A DNA stretch of 64,000 nucleotides from JACJYM01 sp965230495 (GCA_965230495.1 OZ246004.1:496001-560000), one strand, 5' to 3'. Shown: positions 37,574 to 46,638, numbered from the stretch's first letter. A program made the numbers and translations. Notes: generated from the letters alone by a model not told the origin.

Positions 37574-40500
37574 ATGAATTTAAGTATTGGTCGTTACAAG
37601 ATGTTCTTTCTTTTTGTAATAGTTCTTTTAAATCTAAACCTGTTCGGGCAAAATGTTGAAGTCCAATCTTTTACATATGAATCTACCACCAGAGATACGG
37701 TAGTAGAATTTCCTAATGTAGATCATAATAATTGGGAGAGGATTTGGATGTTATATTCTATGAGATGTAAAGACGGCTTAGTATCTCCACCAATAAGCGG
37801 CCAAACTAATCTAGGGTGCGGCGAATGGGATTATAGTTGTAATACTTATATCGTGGATTCTACACAAGTAGATTCCGTTAAAGCAACTGCCTCAAGTCAC
37901 GTAATTCATGGGTTTTCTGGAGATGAATTTGCTTATACTGAGAATCCCACTTATAGTTATTATCAGAGTATTCAAAAAGAAGTAGTATATACTAATACAG
38001 AGAATGAGGAAGAAATCAATTTGCACCAAGGTAGCGATCAGTTTGCAGAGTTATCAAGTTCTACTCCTGTTTCTAAACAAGTGTATTTTACTATTAGCTT
38101 ACAGGAATTGCAGAACGCTGGATTTACGGCGGGCAAAATAAGTGGTTTAAAACTTGATATATTATCAGGCAGCGGGTCGTTTAAAAATTTCAGGGTTGAA
38201 ATGAATCACTTTGAAAATATAGAGTGCGTTACTCCAGATGATTACCAGCAAGTTTTTTTTAGGGATGTTCAGTTTGATCTATCCAATAATTGGATCAGGT
38301 TTTATGAAGATTTTGAATGGAATGGATCAGATGATCTTTTCGTAAGATTTTCCTTTGAGGACAGTTCTAGTGATCTTGTTTTGAATGGTAAGATGATTGA
38401 TGTACAAAACGATAGTGATTTTGCTGCTACGTTGGATATTGAACAAAACAATTTTATTCACTCTTCCGGTGGTGGACATTTTACTATTACCGAAGGATTG
38501 GAAACAATTCAAGAACAAATTACTATAGCTTTTTGGCACTTTGGAGATAAAGTATTACCCCGAAATACAACAGTATTGGAAGGAGTAGATGAAAGTAATC
38601 GAAGACAAGTGAATGTTCATCTTCCATGGAGTAATGGTCAGGTATATTGGGATTGTGGAAATGATGGAAGTGGTTATGATAGAATTAACAAGACGGCTGA
38701 GGAAAGTGCATACAAAAATCAATGGAATCATTGGGTTTTTACAAAAAATGCCTCTACGGGGTCTATGAAAATCTATCTAAATGGTAGTTTATTCCACAGC
38801 GGAACTACATTGAATAGGAGTATTAACTTGACAAAATTGAATGTCTTAACCGATAAAAACCAAAATAATTACGCATTTAGTCGAATTGATGATTTTGCTG
38901 TTTGGAATTCAGAACTGAGTGAATCTGATATTCAAGAATTGAATTGTGTGGGATTAAATAGCTTTAGTGAATACTATGACGATGTTATTGCTTTCTTTGA
39001 TTTTAATAATAGTGATGGTGATTATTTGGATGATTTGTCACCATTAGATAACGATACCGCAGTAATGGATGAGGCAGCCATTATCAAGAATAGAGCATTT
39101 GTTTTACCAAGTGCACCTGATTTTAAAGAATTAGTCCCGTCAATAACCTTGGTAAGAGGTGATTATACAAAAGAAGTAATGGATGTGGTAGTTGTGGATT
39201 CTGTCTTAAATACACCTTATTTTACAGAATTTTATTCTGTTCAAGGAACAGACTTGGTTGTAGATAGTACAAAATGGTACTATCCTCCAGGGAATCAGCC
39301 CATTTATAATGAAAACCTTGAGATCGTAGATTATAATTATGTGCTAGCAGATGGATTGATTACTCCTTATACGCTTAATTACTTTAGAAAGGATGCTATG
39401 AGACTTGAGATTATGTCTTTTGTAACTCCTTATGGGATTAATCTGGATTTGGGAATTGAAGGTAAAACGTGGACATTCGATGTTACCGACTTTGCACCCA
39501 TATTAAAAGGGAATAAAAGAATATATCTTTCTAGAGGGGGGCAATGGCAGGAGGACATGGATATCAGATTTGTTTTTGTTGAAGGAATACCATCTAGACC
39601 GGTTAGATCTTTACAGCAGATTTGGCCTGTAACTTCTGAAAACTATACAACGATTCAGAATGATGGCAAATATGAACCTCGGTTTTTGAAGAGAGATGAA
39701 GAAGATGCTTACGTCGTAACAAAGACAACGATTACAGGACATGGTCAGCAAGGGGAGTTTATTCCAAGAACACATTTCTTAAGCTATGATGGGTTTAAAT
39801 TGCCTTGGCAGGTATGGACTGAGTGTGCGGAAAATCCTATTTACCCTCAGGGAGGAACTTGGGTTTATGATAGAGCAGGGTGGTGTCCCGGAGCACCTTC
39901 GGATACTTATGTCGAGGATATTTCTTTTTTATTCAGCACCGAGCAACCTCTGGAAATAGATTATGGAGTAGAATCAGGTTCTGGAGACAGCCGTTATATT
40001 GTTAGTTCTCAACTTGTGAAATACGGAGAAGCGAATTTTAATAAAGATGCTGCCGTGGAGGATATTATCTATCCATCTGGAAAGGTTGAACACGGTAGAT
40101 TTAATCCAAACTGTGGAAAACCTAAGATAGTGATTAAAAATAATGGTCAAGAAGAATTAAATCAAGCTACAATAACATTTGGTATCGAAGGTAAGTCTTC
40201 CTATGAGTATCAGTGGGAAGGATTTTTGGATTACCTGCAAACAGCCGAAGTAACATTGGATTATATTGATGATATGACAACAAGTGGAGATGAGCAAAAA
40301 TTCTTTGCAAGAATTTCTACTGGAGATGATGAGTATGAGTCAAATAACCAATTGATTTCTACTTATACTCCTGTTGATCAGTATGGAGAAGATATCGTCA
40401 TTAACTTCAGGACGAATAGCATGAATAGTGAGACAGCTTATCAAGTATTTGACGCAAATGATAATTTAATACATTCCCGAGGACCTTCTGGATTGTTTTC

Positions 40501-40978
40501 GAATACAAATTATGTCGACACTTTATTCAATCTAAATGGTTGCTATAAGATTTACGTTTCAGACAGTGACGACGATGGTTTGTCATGGTGGGCAAATAAT
40601 GACGGAGATGGATATGTTAGAGTGAGACCAGTAGGAGGAGGAGTACAAAAATCAATAGCCACAGATTTTGGAAAATTTATAGACTACAATTTTGTCGCAG
40701 GAGCAACAAGTAGTATTCATGAATTGAGTGATCAGGTGTATGTAGAATTATATCCTAATCCGACTACTGACAGGATTATTTTTTTGGCAGAAGGTTTGGA
40801 AAATAGAATTAATGTCAAAATATTTAATGAACTTGGAATGTTGGTAGAGTCAAGAATATTTGATGGCAATGGCTACTATCATGAGTACTTAGATGTTTCG
40901 GAGTTGAAAAGTGGTATATATTTTTTGAAGATAGAGGATAAAAATAATGTTGCTATTGAAAGATTTGTTAAGCATTAA
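37574..40978 (+). CDS. T9SS-secreted PNGase F homologue with an inserted LamG domain
   Basis: After the signal peptide ('MFFLFVIVLLNLNLFG', residues 10-25) comes the first PNGase F segment, 'IWMLYSMRCKDG' and 'GCGEWDYSCNTYIVDS'. Asp86 matches the catalytic Asp60 of Elizabethkingia PNGase F. About 500 residues then intervene, including a LamG/concanavalin-like domain at about 310-456. The fold resumes at about 605: 'LEIMSFVTPYGINLDLG', 'FDVTDFAPILKGNKRIYLS', 'GEFIPRTHF' (Glu728, equivalent to Glu206) and 'WVYDRAGWCPG'. The residue matching Glu118 is not acidic. A type A T9SS sorting domain ends the protein (about 1055-1134, 'LYPNPTTDRIIF'). It should bind or remove N-glycans outside the cell. 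Confidence 0.85.
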   Translation: MNLSIGRYKMFFLFVIVLLNLNLFGQNVEVQSFTYESTTRDTVVEFPNVDHNNWERIWMLYSMRCKDGLVSPPISGQTNLGCGEWDYSCNTYIVDSTQVDSVKATASSHVIHGFSGDEFAYTENPTYSYYQSIQKEVVYTNTENEEEINLHQGSDQFAELSSSTPVSKQVYFTISLQELQNAGFTAGKISGLKLDILSGSGSFKNFRVEMNHFENIECVTPDDYQQVFFRDVQFDLSNNWIRFYEDFEWNGSDDLFVRFSFEDSSSDLVLNGKMIDVQNDSDFAATLDIEQNNFIHSSGGGHFTITEGLETIQEQITIAFWHFGDKVLPRNTTVLEGVDESNRRQVNVHLPWSNGQVYWDCGNDGSGYDRINKTAEESAYKNQWNHWVFTKNASTGSMKIYLNGSLFHSGTTLNRSINLTKLNVLTDKNQNNYAFSRIDDFAVWNSELSESDIQELNCVGLNSFSEYYDDVIAFFDFNNSDGDYLDDLSPLDNDTAVMDEAAIIKNRAFVLPSAPDFKELVPSITLVRGDYTKEVMDVVVVDSVLNTPYFTEFYSVQGTDLVVDSTKWYYPPGNQPIYNENLEIVDYNYVLADGLITPYTLNYFRKDAMRLEIMSFVTPYGINLDLGIEGKTWTFDVTDFAPILKGNKRIYLSRGGQWQEDMDIRFVFVEGIPSRPVRSLQQIWPVTSENYTTIQNDGKYEPRFLKRDEEDAYVVTKTTITGHGQQGEFIPRTHFLSYDGFKLPWQVWTECAENPIYPQGGTWVYDRAGWCPGAPSDTYVEDISFLFSTEQPLEIDYGVESGSGDSRYIVSSQLVKYGEANFNKDAAVEDIIYPSGKVEHGRFNPNCGKPKIVIKNNGQEELNQATITFGIEGKSSYEYQWEGFLDYLQTAEVTLDYIDDMTTSGDEQKFFARISTGDDEYESNNQLISTYTPVDQYGEDIVINFRTNSMNSETAYQVFDANDNLIHSRGPSGLFSNTNYVDTLFNLNGCYKIYVSDSDDDGLSWWANNDGDGYVRVRPVGGGVQKSIATDFGKFIDYNFVAGATSSIHELSDQVYVELYPNPTTDRIIFLAEGLENRINVKIFNELGMLVESRIFDGNGYYHEYLDVSELKSGIYFLKIEDKNNVAIERFVKH

Positions 40979-41120
40979 AGGATAAGCTGTTGGTCATGGT
41001 TTTAATGACGTTTATCGATTATAATGATTACCTGGATGGATAGTATGTTTTTTGAGAAACTTTTAACATACAATTTGAATTTATATTTAAGTAACAATCA
41101 ATATTAACAACATATAGTAA

Positions 41121-41792
41121 ATGCTAAAGAAACTTAAGTCTCTTTTTATCGTTGAAGATGAAAATGCTGGTTCAAAGAAGGAATCTCAGCCGGAAATAAG
41201 AAAAGAGAAGGAACAACAGACGACAAGCTCTTCAATGAAAAGTTCAAAGTCTGATTTTACTCCAAAAGCTGGCTCTAAACCTGATGACAAGTTTGTAGAT
41301 ATTTTGTTAAAGGCAATAGATGAAAATAATCTGGAGGGTTTTGATTATCTGGAGTATAAGCAGTCTCTAGATTCTTTAGCAAAAATGGATATGGATGAGG
41401 CTACAAGATATAAGTCAGCTTTTGCCATGGCAAATACAATGGGGGTTACTCCGGAAAAACTCATCAAAACAGCGGGCTTCTATGTGGATATTCTTCAAAA
41501 GGAAAATGAAAAATTCACTGGAGCTGTGCATAATCAGATGGATAAACAGGTAAAAGGTCGACAAGAAAAAGTGAAGTCCCTAAAGAAATCTATTTCTGAA
41601 AATGAAGCTAAAATTGAAGAGTTAAAGACGAAGATAGAAAAGGATAAAAATGAGCTTCAGAAAGTTAGTTCGGAGATAGACGGTGCAGAACGAAAAGTTA
41701 AGGAAACAGAAGCAAAGTTCCAGTATGCTTATAATTCTGTTCTGAAGCAAATCGTATCGGACATGGAGAAAATGAAATCCTATTTGAAATAA
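41121..41792 (+). CDS. Soluble coiled-coil protein, first gene of the OmpA/ABC cluster
   Basis: The 223-residue protein has no signal peptide or membrane helix. Residues 15-50 are a low-complexity Lys/Ser/Glu/Gln linker ('SKKESQPEIRKEKEQQTTSS'). Residues 55-125 form a compact helical domain ('FVDILLKAIDENNLEGFDYL', 'AFAMANTMGVTPEKLIKTAG'). Residues 130-223 are a long coiled coil ('KSLKKSISENEAKIEELKTK'). I do not recognise a family. The next gene begins 39 bases downstream and also encodes a coiled-coil protein. The strong promoter of that gene overlaps the last codons of this one, so this gene can be transcribed with, or separately from, the ABC genes. Confidence 0.8.
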   Translation: MLKKLKSLFIVEDENAGSKKESQPEIRKEKEQQTTSSSMKSSKSDFTPKAGSKPDDKFVDILLKAIDENNLEGFDYLEYKQSLDSLAKMDMDEATRYKSAFAMANTMGVTPEKLIKTAGFYVDILQKENEKFTGAVHNQMDKQVKGRQEKVKSLKKSISENEAKIEELKTKIEKDKNELQKVSSEIDGAERKVKETEAKFQYAYNSVLKQIVSDMEKMKSYLK

Positions 41793-41812
41793 TAGTCTTA
41801 TCACTATCTTTG
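41783..41812 (+). promoter_or_regulatory. Strong sigma-A promoter inside the OmpA/ABC cluster
   Basis: TTTG at 41783-41786, an 18-base spacer and TATCTTTG at 41805-41812 match the Bacteroidota consensus exactly. The -33 box lies in the last codons of the upstream coiled-coil gene. Transcription would start near 41819, only about 13 bases before the ATG at 41832. It should drive the PspA-like, SBP-OmpA, permease and ATPase genes together. Confidence 0.8.
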
Positions 41813-41831
41813 CAAACATTAATACAAATGT

Positions 41832-42848
41832 ATGAGTCAGTATAAACCAAAATCATTTTGGAAAAGGCCGGAGGGAATTACAGGTGGGATTGTATTAGCT
41901 GCTTTGGTTTTAGGGGGTGGTTATTTAATTGCCACTTCTATTACGGCTATTTTAGGTTTTCTCGCTACTACAATGGGTTTGGTAATAGGCCTTTCTGTAT
42001 TGGGGTTGATCATTTTTATGGCTTTAGATGGAAAAACTAGAGCACTTTTTAGCTATATGTACAAAAGCGTGATGAGATGGATCACAGGATTGTTTATCAA
42101 GCTTGATCCAATTGCTATTTTGAAAAGTTATGTGGAGGATCTTAAGTCTAATCTTCGCAAAATGAATAGGCAGATTAGTAAGTTGCGTGGGCAAATGCAT
42201 AAGTTGAAGGAAATGATTATCAACAACAAAAAAGAAATTAATGCAAATCTAAGTCAGGCTAGCAAAGCACGAGATAGTAATATTAAGGCTCAAGTAATTC
42301 TGAAAAGTCGTAAAGCAGGCAGATTAAAAGAGTCGAATGTTAAGCTTGAAGATCTTTATAAAAAAATGGAGGTATTGTACAGAGTTTTAAGTAAAATGCA
42401 TGAAAACAGTGCAATATTGGTTGAAGATGTACAAGACCAGGTAACTATTAAAGATCAAGAGAGGAAGGCTTTGATGGCGGGACATTCTGCAATGAAGTCC
42501 GCGATGAGTGTCATAAAAGGAAATCCCGACAAGAGAGCAATGTTTGATGCCGCTTTAGAAGTGGTTGCTGATGACGTGAATCAGAAAGTAGGGGAGATGG
42601 AGAGGTTTATGGAAATGTCAGAAAACTTTATGCAATCTGTCGATTTACAAAATGGTGTTTTTGAAGAAGAGGGACTTAAAATGCTTGAAAAATGGGAGGC
42701 CGAAAGCGATTCATTATTATTAGGAGAAGCAAAACCGGATCTCATCAATATGGCGAATAATGATGACGAAGTTTTGGATTTAAATGAGCCTATTAAACAA
42801 CCGGAAAAACTCGGAAGGACAAATCAATATGATCACCTTTTTGATTAA
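41832..42848 (+). CDS. Membrane-anchored PspA-like coiled-coil protein
   Basis: The 338-residue protein has two adjacent hydrophobic helices near the N-terminus (about 17-38 and 40-63). A long helical domain follows (about 90-300) with heptad-like runs ('KSNLRKMNRQISKLRGQMHK', 'LKMLEKWEAESDSLL'). The organisation, helices of 30-50 residues and Met/Lys-rich surfaces recall PspA/IM30 (ESCRT-III-like) proteins. No decisive family motif is visible. The acidic tail ends 'KLGRTNQYDHLFD'. It probably covers the cytoplasmic face of the inner membrane near the ABC transporter encoded downstream (34-base gap to the next gene). The function is unknown. Confidence 0.8.
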   Translation: MSQYKPKSFWKRPEGITGGIVLAALVLGGGYLIATSITAILGFLATTMGLVIGLSVLGLIIFMALDGKTRALFSYMYKSVMRWITGLFIKLDPIAILKSYVEDLKSNLRKMNRQISKLRGQMHKLKEMIINNKKEINANLSQASKARDSNIKAQVILKSRKAGRLKESNVKLEDLYKKMEVLYRVLSKMHENSAILVEDVQDQVTIKDQERKALMAGHSAMKSAMSVIKGNPDKRAMFDAALEVVADDVNQKVGEMERFMEMSENFMQSVDLQNGVFEEEGLKMLEKWEAESDSLLLGEAKPDLINMANNDDEVLDLNEPIKQPEKLGRTNQYDHLFD

Positions 42849-42882
42849 TATCAGAATATTACTATTAAATAAATTTAAATAA

Positions 42883-44502
42883 ATGGCAACGAGACTAACA
42901 GGATTTTCAAAATTTCTGATCACACTAGTAATATTGGCTTTACTTTTTTTCGGGGGCAAGTATATTCTTGATAATACTTCCTTTGGACAAAATCTTAAGA
43001 AAGAGGCTGAAAAGGCTAAGATGGAAACTGAGGCAAAATCTGAAGACAATACTAAAGCTTCGAATAATGGAAATAGTACAGCAAATACATCAAGTACTAG
43101 AAATACAGATGACAACACTTTAAGAGTTCAGTTGGTGACTTGGGGAGGCTATGCTCCAGGTCTTTATTTCAACGAAGGAGCTGTGGCCAATACTAGAAGT
43201 AGGTTTTATACGGATTATGGTTTTAAGGTTGATTTTAAAGTGGAGAATGATTTGATAAATGCATTGAATGCATGGATAGCGGGAGAATATGATGTTTTGG
43301 TACAAACGGCAGATGCTTTTCCATTGTACACTGCACCTGAGGATATTAATGCATTTAATCCGAAGGCTTTTATGCAGGTAGATTGGAGTAGAGGAGGAGA
43401 TGCTGTCATAGTAAAAAGAGGCATTAATACAATAAATGATTTAAAAGGTAAAAAAATAGCAGTCGCTGTTCCTTCTCCTGCCCAGACATTACTCATCTCA
43501 TCTCTCGAAGCAGCAGGACTTAAATATTCTGATGTTGAAGTGGTTAAGACTCCAGACAATCTTGAAGCTGCAAAACTATTTAGAAGCCCTGAGGTTGATG
43601 CCGCAGTGGTGTGGAGTCCGGATGATATTTTTGCCACTCAGGATGTACCGGGAAGTAAAATATTGTTAACTACGAAAGAGCAATCTCACATCATTGCAGA
43701 TATTATGTTCGCTAAGCAGGATTTTATTAATAAAAACCCTAACATGATTAAAGGGTTTTACGAAGGATGGATGAAAGGAGTAGCGGAATTAAAAAACCCT
43801 ACCAATACGGATAAAGCAGCAAAATACTTGGCGGAATTAAATGGAGTAAGTGTAGATGATGCCAAGGGAATGATGGAAACTGTTTATTGGACTGGTCATG
43901 GAGATAACATGAACTTCTTTGGCTTGAATTCATCTTATAAGGGACAAAAAGGGCAGAATTTATACGAGAAAATGTCACAAAAATTTGTGGAAACTGGAGA
44001 TGCGGATAAAGTGGCTCCACCATGGAGGTCAGTAGTTTATACCGGGGCAGCTCAAGCAGCAGATGTAAATTTAAGAAGCCCTCAATACGCTTCTGAAACA
44101 GCAAAGGTATTTAAACCTTCTTCCAAAGATGCTACCGCACCAGCCATATCTACTAAGCCGGTAAGTATTAATTTTAAAACCGGACAATTTGCTTTGACAG
44201 AAAACGCGAAGACTATTATTGATTTGCAATTTGCCGATGTAGCTAAGACTTTTGGTAATACTAAAATTAGGATTGAAGGAAATACTGATAATGTAGGAGC
44301 AAAGAATATGAATCTCACGCTTTCAAAGAAAAGAGCACAATCCGTAGCAGATTATTTAAGAAATCAATATGGAATGGATGCCAATAGATTTGTAATAATA
44401 GGTAATGGACCAAATAAACCTGTGTCAGGTTGTGAATCCAACGCTACGGAAGCATGTAGAGCCAAAAATAGAAGAACAGAATTTCAGCTGATACCTGGCT
44501 AA
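42883..44502 (+). CDS. ABC-type substrate-binding domain fused to an OmpA peptidoglycan-binding domain
   Basis: An uncleaved N-terminal helix (about 8-29, 'FLITLVILALLFFGGKYIL') has no lipobox. A Lys/Glu/Ser/Asn/Thr-rich linker (30-78) follows. Residues about 79-395 form a NitT/TauT/SsuA-like periplasmic binding protein ('LRVQLVTWGGYAPGLYFNEG', 'DLKGKKIAVAVPSPAQTLLI', 'FRSPEVDAAVVWSPDD', 'MIKGFYEGWMKGVAEL'). Residues about 427-539 are an OmpA domain with the meso-diaminopimelate-binding pattern ('RIEGNTDNVGAKNMNLTLSK' with TD, then 'KRAQSVADYL', 'AKNRRTEF'). One protein would thus link inner membrane, ligand binding and cell wall. The permease gene starts 3 bases later, which makes it the cognate receptor. 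Confidence 0.93.
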   Translation: MATRLTGFSKFLITLVILALLFFGGKYILDNTSFGQNLKKEAEKAKMETEAKSEDNTKASNNGNSTANTSSTRNTDDNTLRVQLVTWGGYAPGLYFNEGAVANTRSRFYTDYGFKVDFKVENDLINALNAWIAGEYDVLVQTADAFPLYTAPEDINAFNPKAFMQVDWSRGGDAVIVKRGINTINDLKGKKIAVAVPSPAQTLLISSLEAAGLKYSDVEVVKTPDNLEAAKLFRSPEVDAAVVWSPDDIFATQDVPGSKILLTTKEQSHIIADIMFAKQDFINKNPNMIKGFYEGWMKGVAELKNPTNTDKAAKYLAELNGVSVDDAKGMMETVYWTGHGDNMNFFGLNSSYKGQKGQNLYEKMSQKFVETGDADKVAPPWRSVVYTGAAQAADVNLRSPQYASETAKVFKPSSKDATAPAISTKPVSINFKTGQFALTENAKTIIDLQFADVAKTFGNTKIRIEGNTDNVGAKNMNLTLSKKRAQSVADYLRNQYGMDANRFVIIGNGPNKPVSGCESNATEACRAKNRRTEFQLIPG

Positions 44503-44505
44503 TCG

Positions 44506-45654
44506 ATGGGAATTAAAGGTTTATTACGATTAGAAGGAAATGTATCTAAAAAACAGAGTATGCTCCTTGGATTAGGAGGTATTCTGTTTTTTATTCTTAT
44601 CTGGACGTTATTGACTACAGCCTTTATTGCCAATCCTGATTTAACTGATCCGGAACTTGTTGCTCCGGAAGATATGACCATAGAGGAGTACAGGCAATCA
44701 TTGCCAGCAAAAGTACCGATGGTGCCCCGTGCTATTTTACCTCATCCTGTTCGGGTTCTTTCAGCTTTCAAAGAGGCATTTACAGATAGAGATCTTATTA
44801 GGGCTACATCCATGTCTATGGCTTTAAACCTTGGAGGTTATCTAAAAGCCATTTTATGGGCGATTCCCTTGGGCTTTCTTATTGGATTGATTCCTTTATT
44901 TAATCATTCTTTTCGGAGGATAGTGGATAGCATACGGTTTATTCCTCTGACGGCGTTGATTTCCCTATTTATCATCTGGTTTGGTATTGGTAGTACCATG
45001 AAAATGAATTTTTTGGCCTTTGGTATTTTTATTTACCTTTTACCTGTAGTTGTACAACGTTTGATGGAGGTAGAAGATGTTTATCTTAAGACTGTGCATA
45101 CGCTAGGGGCTTCTGATTGGCAGAAAATCAAAACTGTTTACTTTCCTTCCGTAATGTCGAAACTGATAGATGATGTTAGAGTACTTACAGCAATTAGTTG
45201 GACATATATAATAGTTATTGAAATTATTGCGGCTGAAAAAGGTTTGGGTTCATTAATCTATAGTGTCGGACAACGAAGAGCAAGAGTGGATATTATTTTT
45301 GCTATTTTGGTGCTAATCATGTTAATAGGTATATTTCAGGACAGGGTATTTCTCTACTTGGATAGAAAGTTGTTTCCATATAAATATCAGGTAAGAAAGT
45401 CTTACGATGCTTCCAAATCGTTAAAAGAGATAACTGCTTGGGATAGTATATCGGACTTCACGATTAGGTTGTTGGGTTATATTTTTATGGGTATTTACAT
45501 TTTACTAGCTATCAATGAATGGGTGCCTTTTTTAGGTGGAATTAAACCATTGTCCTACCTGTTTGGAGATAGAATTTGGGTGATTCATGTTTTATTCTTT
45601 TGCCTGCTTCTATTTGTATTCAGAAAGTATTTATCAAAATTACTTAATCGATGA
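44506..45654 (+). CDS. ABC transporter permease (SsuC/TauC-like) with extra C-terminal helices
   Basis: The 382-residue protein has a short N-terminal extension with a helix (about 19-40). The core is a BPD_transp_1 permease of five to six helices (about 100-290), with the EAA coupling loop 'TLGASDWQKIKTVYFPSVMS' at about 198-217. Canonical SsuC/TauC/NitB proteins end after the core at about 250-270 residues. Here about 90 residues follow and contain two more helices, about 318-343 ('LLGYIFMGIYILLAI') and 359-377 ('VIHVLFFCLLLFVF'). It overlaps the ATPase gene by 4 bases (ATGA), so translation is coupled. Confidence 0.9.
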   Translation: MGIKGLLRLEGNVSKKQSMLLGLGGILFFILIWTLLTTAFIANPDLTDPELVAPEDMTIEEYRQSLPAKVPMVPRAILPHPVRVLSAFKEAFTDRDLIRATSMSMALNLGGYLKAILWAIPLGFLIGLIPLFNHSFRRIVDSIRFIPLTALISLFIIWFGIGSTMKMNFLAFGIFIYLLPVVVQRLMEVEDVYLKTVHTLGASDWQKIKTVYFPSVMSKLIDDVRVLTAISWTYIIVIEIIAAEKGLGSLIYSVGQRRARVDIIFAILVLIMLIGIFQDRVFLYLDRKLFPYKYQVRKSYDASKSLKEITAWDSISDFTIRLLGYIFMGIYILLAINEWVPFLGGIKPLSYLFGDRIWVIHVLFFCLLLFVFRKYLSKLLNR

Positions 45655-46457
45655 TGGAAATTAAGGATAATCTGAATAGGAATAATATCATCGAATTAAA
45701 AGGCATCGGACAAAGCTATGATGGTGGGCAAAACTGGATTATTAAAAATCTCGATTTCTTAGTTGAAGACAAACCAGCTCAAGGACAGTTTGTAGTTATA
45801 TTAGGTATGTCTGGTTGTGGTAAGTCTACTTTGTTAAGATACATAGCGGGACTGCAGAAGCCAACAGAAGGAACACTACTGGTACATGGTAAACCGGTAG
45901 ATGAAAATAATAGGGTCAGTATGGTTTTCCAACAATATTCCTCTCTTCCTTGGATGACTGTATTGGATAATGTTTCGTTGGCTTTAAGATTTCAGGGAGT
46001 TTCCAAGAAGGATAGAGAAGAAAAGGCCATGGAGATGATTAAACTTGTTGGCTTGGATGGCCATGAGCATAAATATGCTATTTACCCAACTTTGTCGGGA
46101 GGGCAGTTGCAGAGGGTTGCTATAGCAAGAAGCCTTTTAGCTAACCCGGAGATTTTGTTGATGGATGAACCCTTTGGAGCATTGGATATCAAGACAAGAC
46201 TTCAAATGCAAGATTTATTAACTGCGTTATGGGAAAGATTTCATAGTACGATTATCTTTGTAACCCATGATATATCCGAGGCCGTTTATCTAGGCGATGA
46301 TATTTATATAATGAAAGCTGCTCCTTCTCAATTTGTAGAGCATATAAATGTAGATCTACCCCTTAAGAGAAATCGAGAAACAAAAAGAAACCCCCGATAC
46401 ACTGAGTTAGTACATCATGTCGAAGATACAATGATGCGAGTTAGTGAAATGAAATAA
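45651..46457 (+). CDS. ABC transporter ATPase (SsuB/TauB/NitD family)
   Basis: The 268-residue ATPase has Walker A 'GMSGCGKSTLLRYIAG' (about 51), Q-loop 'VFQQYSSLPWMTVLDNV', signature 'LSGGQLQRVAIARSLL' (about 149), Walker B and D-loop 'ILLMDEPFGALD' and the H-loop 'FVTHDISEAVYL'. The 'SSLPWMTVLDNV' Q-loop context is typical of nitrate/sulfonate/taurine-type importers. No C-terminal regulatory domain is present. It is the last gene of the cluster. The substrate is not indicated. Confidence 0.93.
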   Translation: MMEIKDNLNRNNIIELKGIGQSYDGGQNWIIKNLDFLVEDKPAQGQFVVILGMSGCGKSTLLRYIAGLQKPTEGTLLVHGKPVDENNRVSMVFQQYSSLPWMTVLDNVSLALRFQGVSKKDREEKAMEMIKLVGLDGHEHKYAIYPTLSGGQLQRVAIARSLLANPEILLMDEPFGALDIKTRLQMQDLLTALWERFHSTIIFVTHDISEAVYLGDDIYIMKAAPSQFVEHINVDLPLKRNRETKRNPRYTELVHHVEDTMMRVSEMK

Positions 46458-46638
46458 CATGTTACCTTATAGGGAATATTTTTAAAAAGTGATTGGTTCG
46501 TTTTTATGAATATCACCAACTTTTATCCTGTTTAAATAGATATTAAATAAATATTATGTTGTTTTTTCTAATATTTGCATAATTAGTCATATATTAATAG
46601 TGTAAAAAGTATTAATTAACCATTAAAATCATAGTTTT

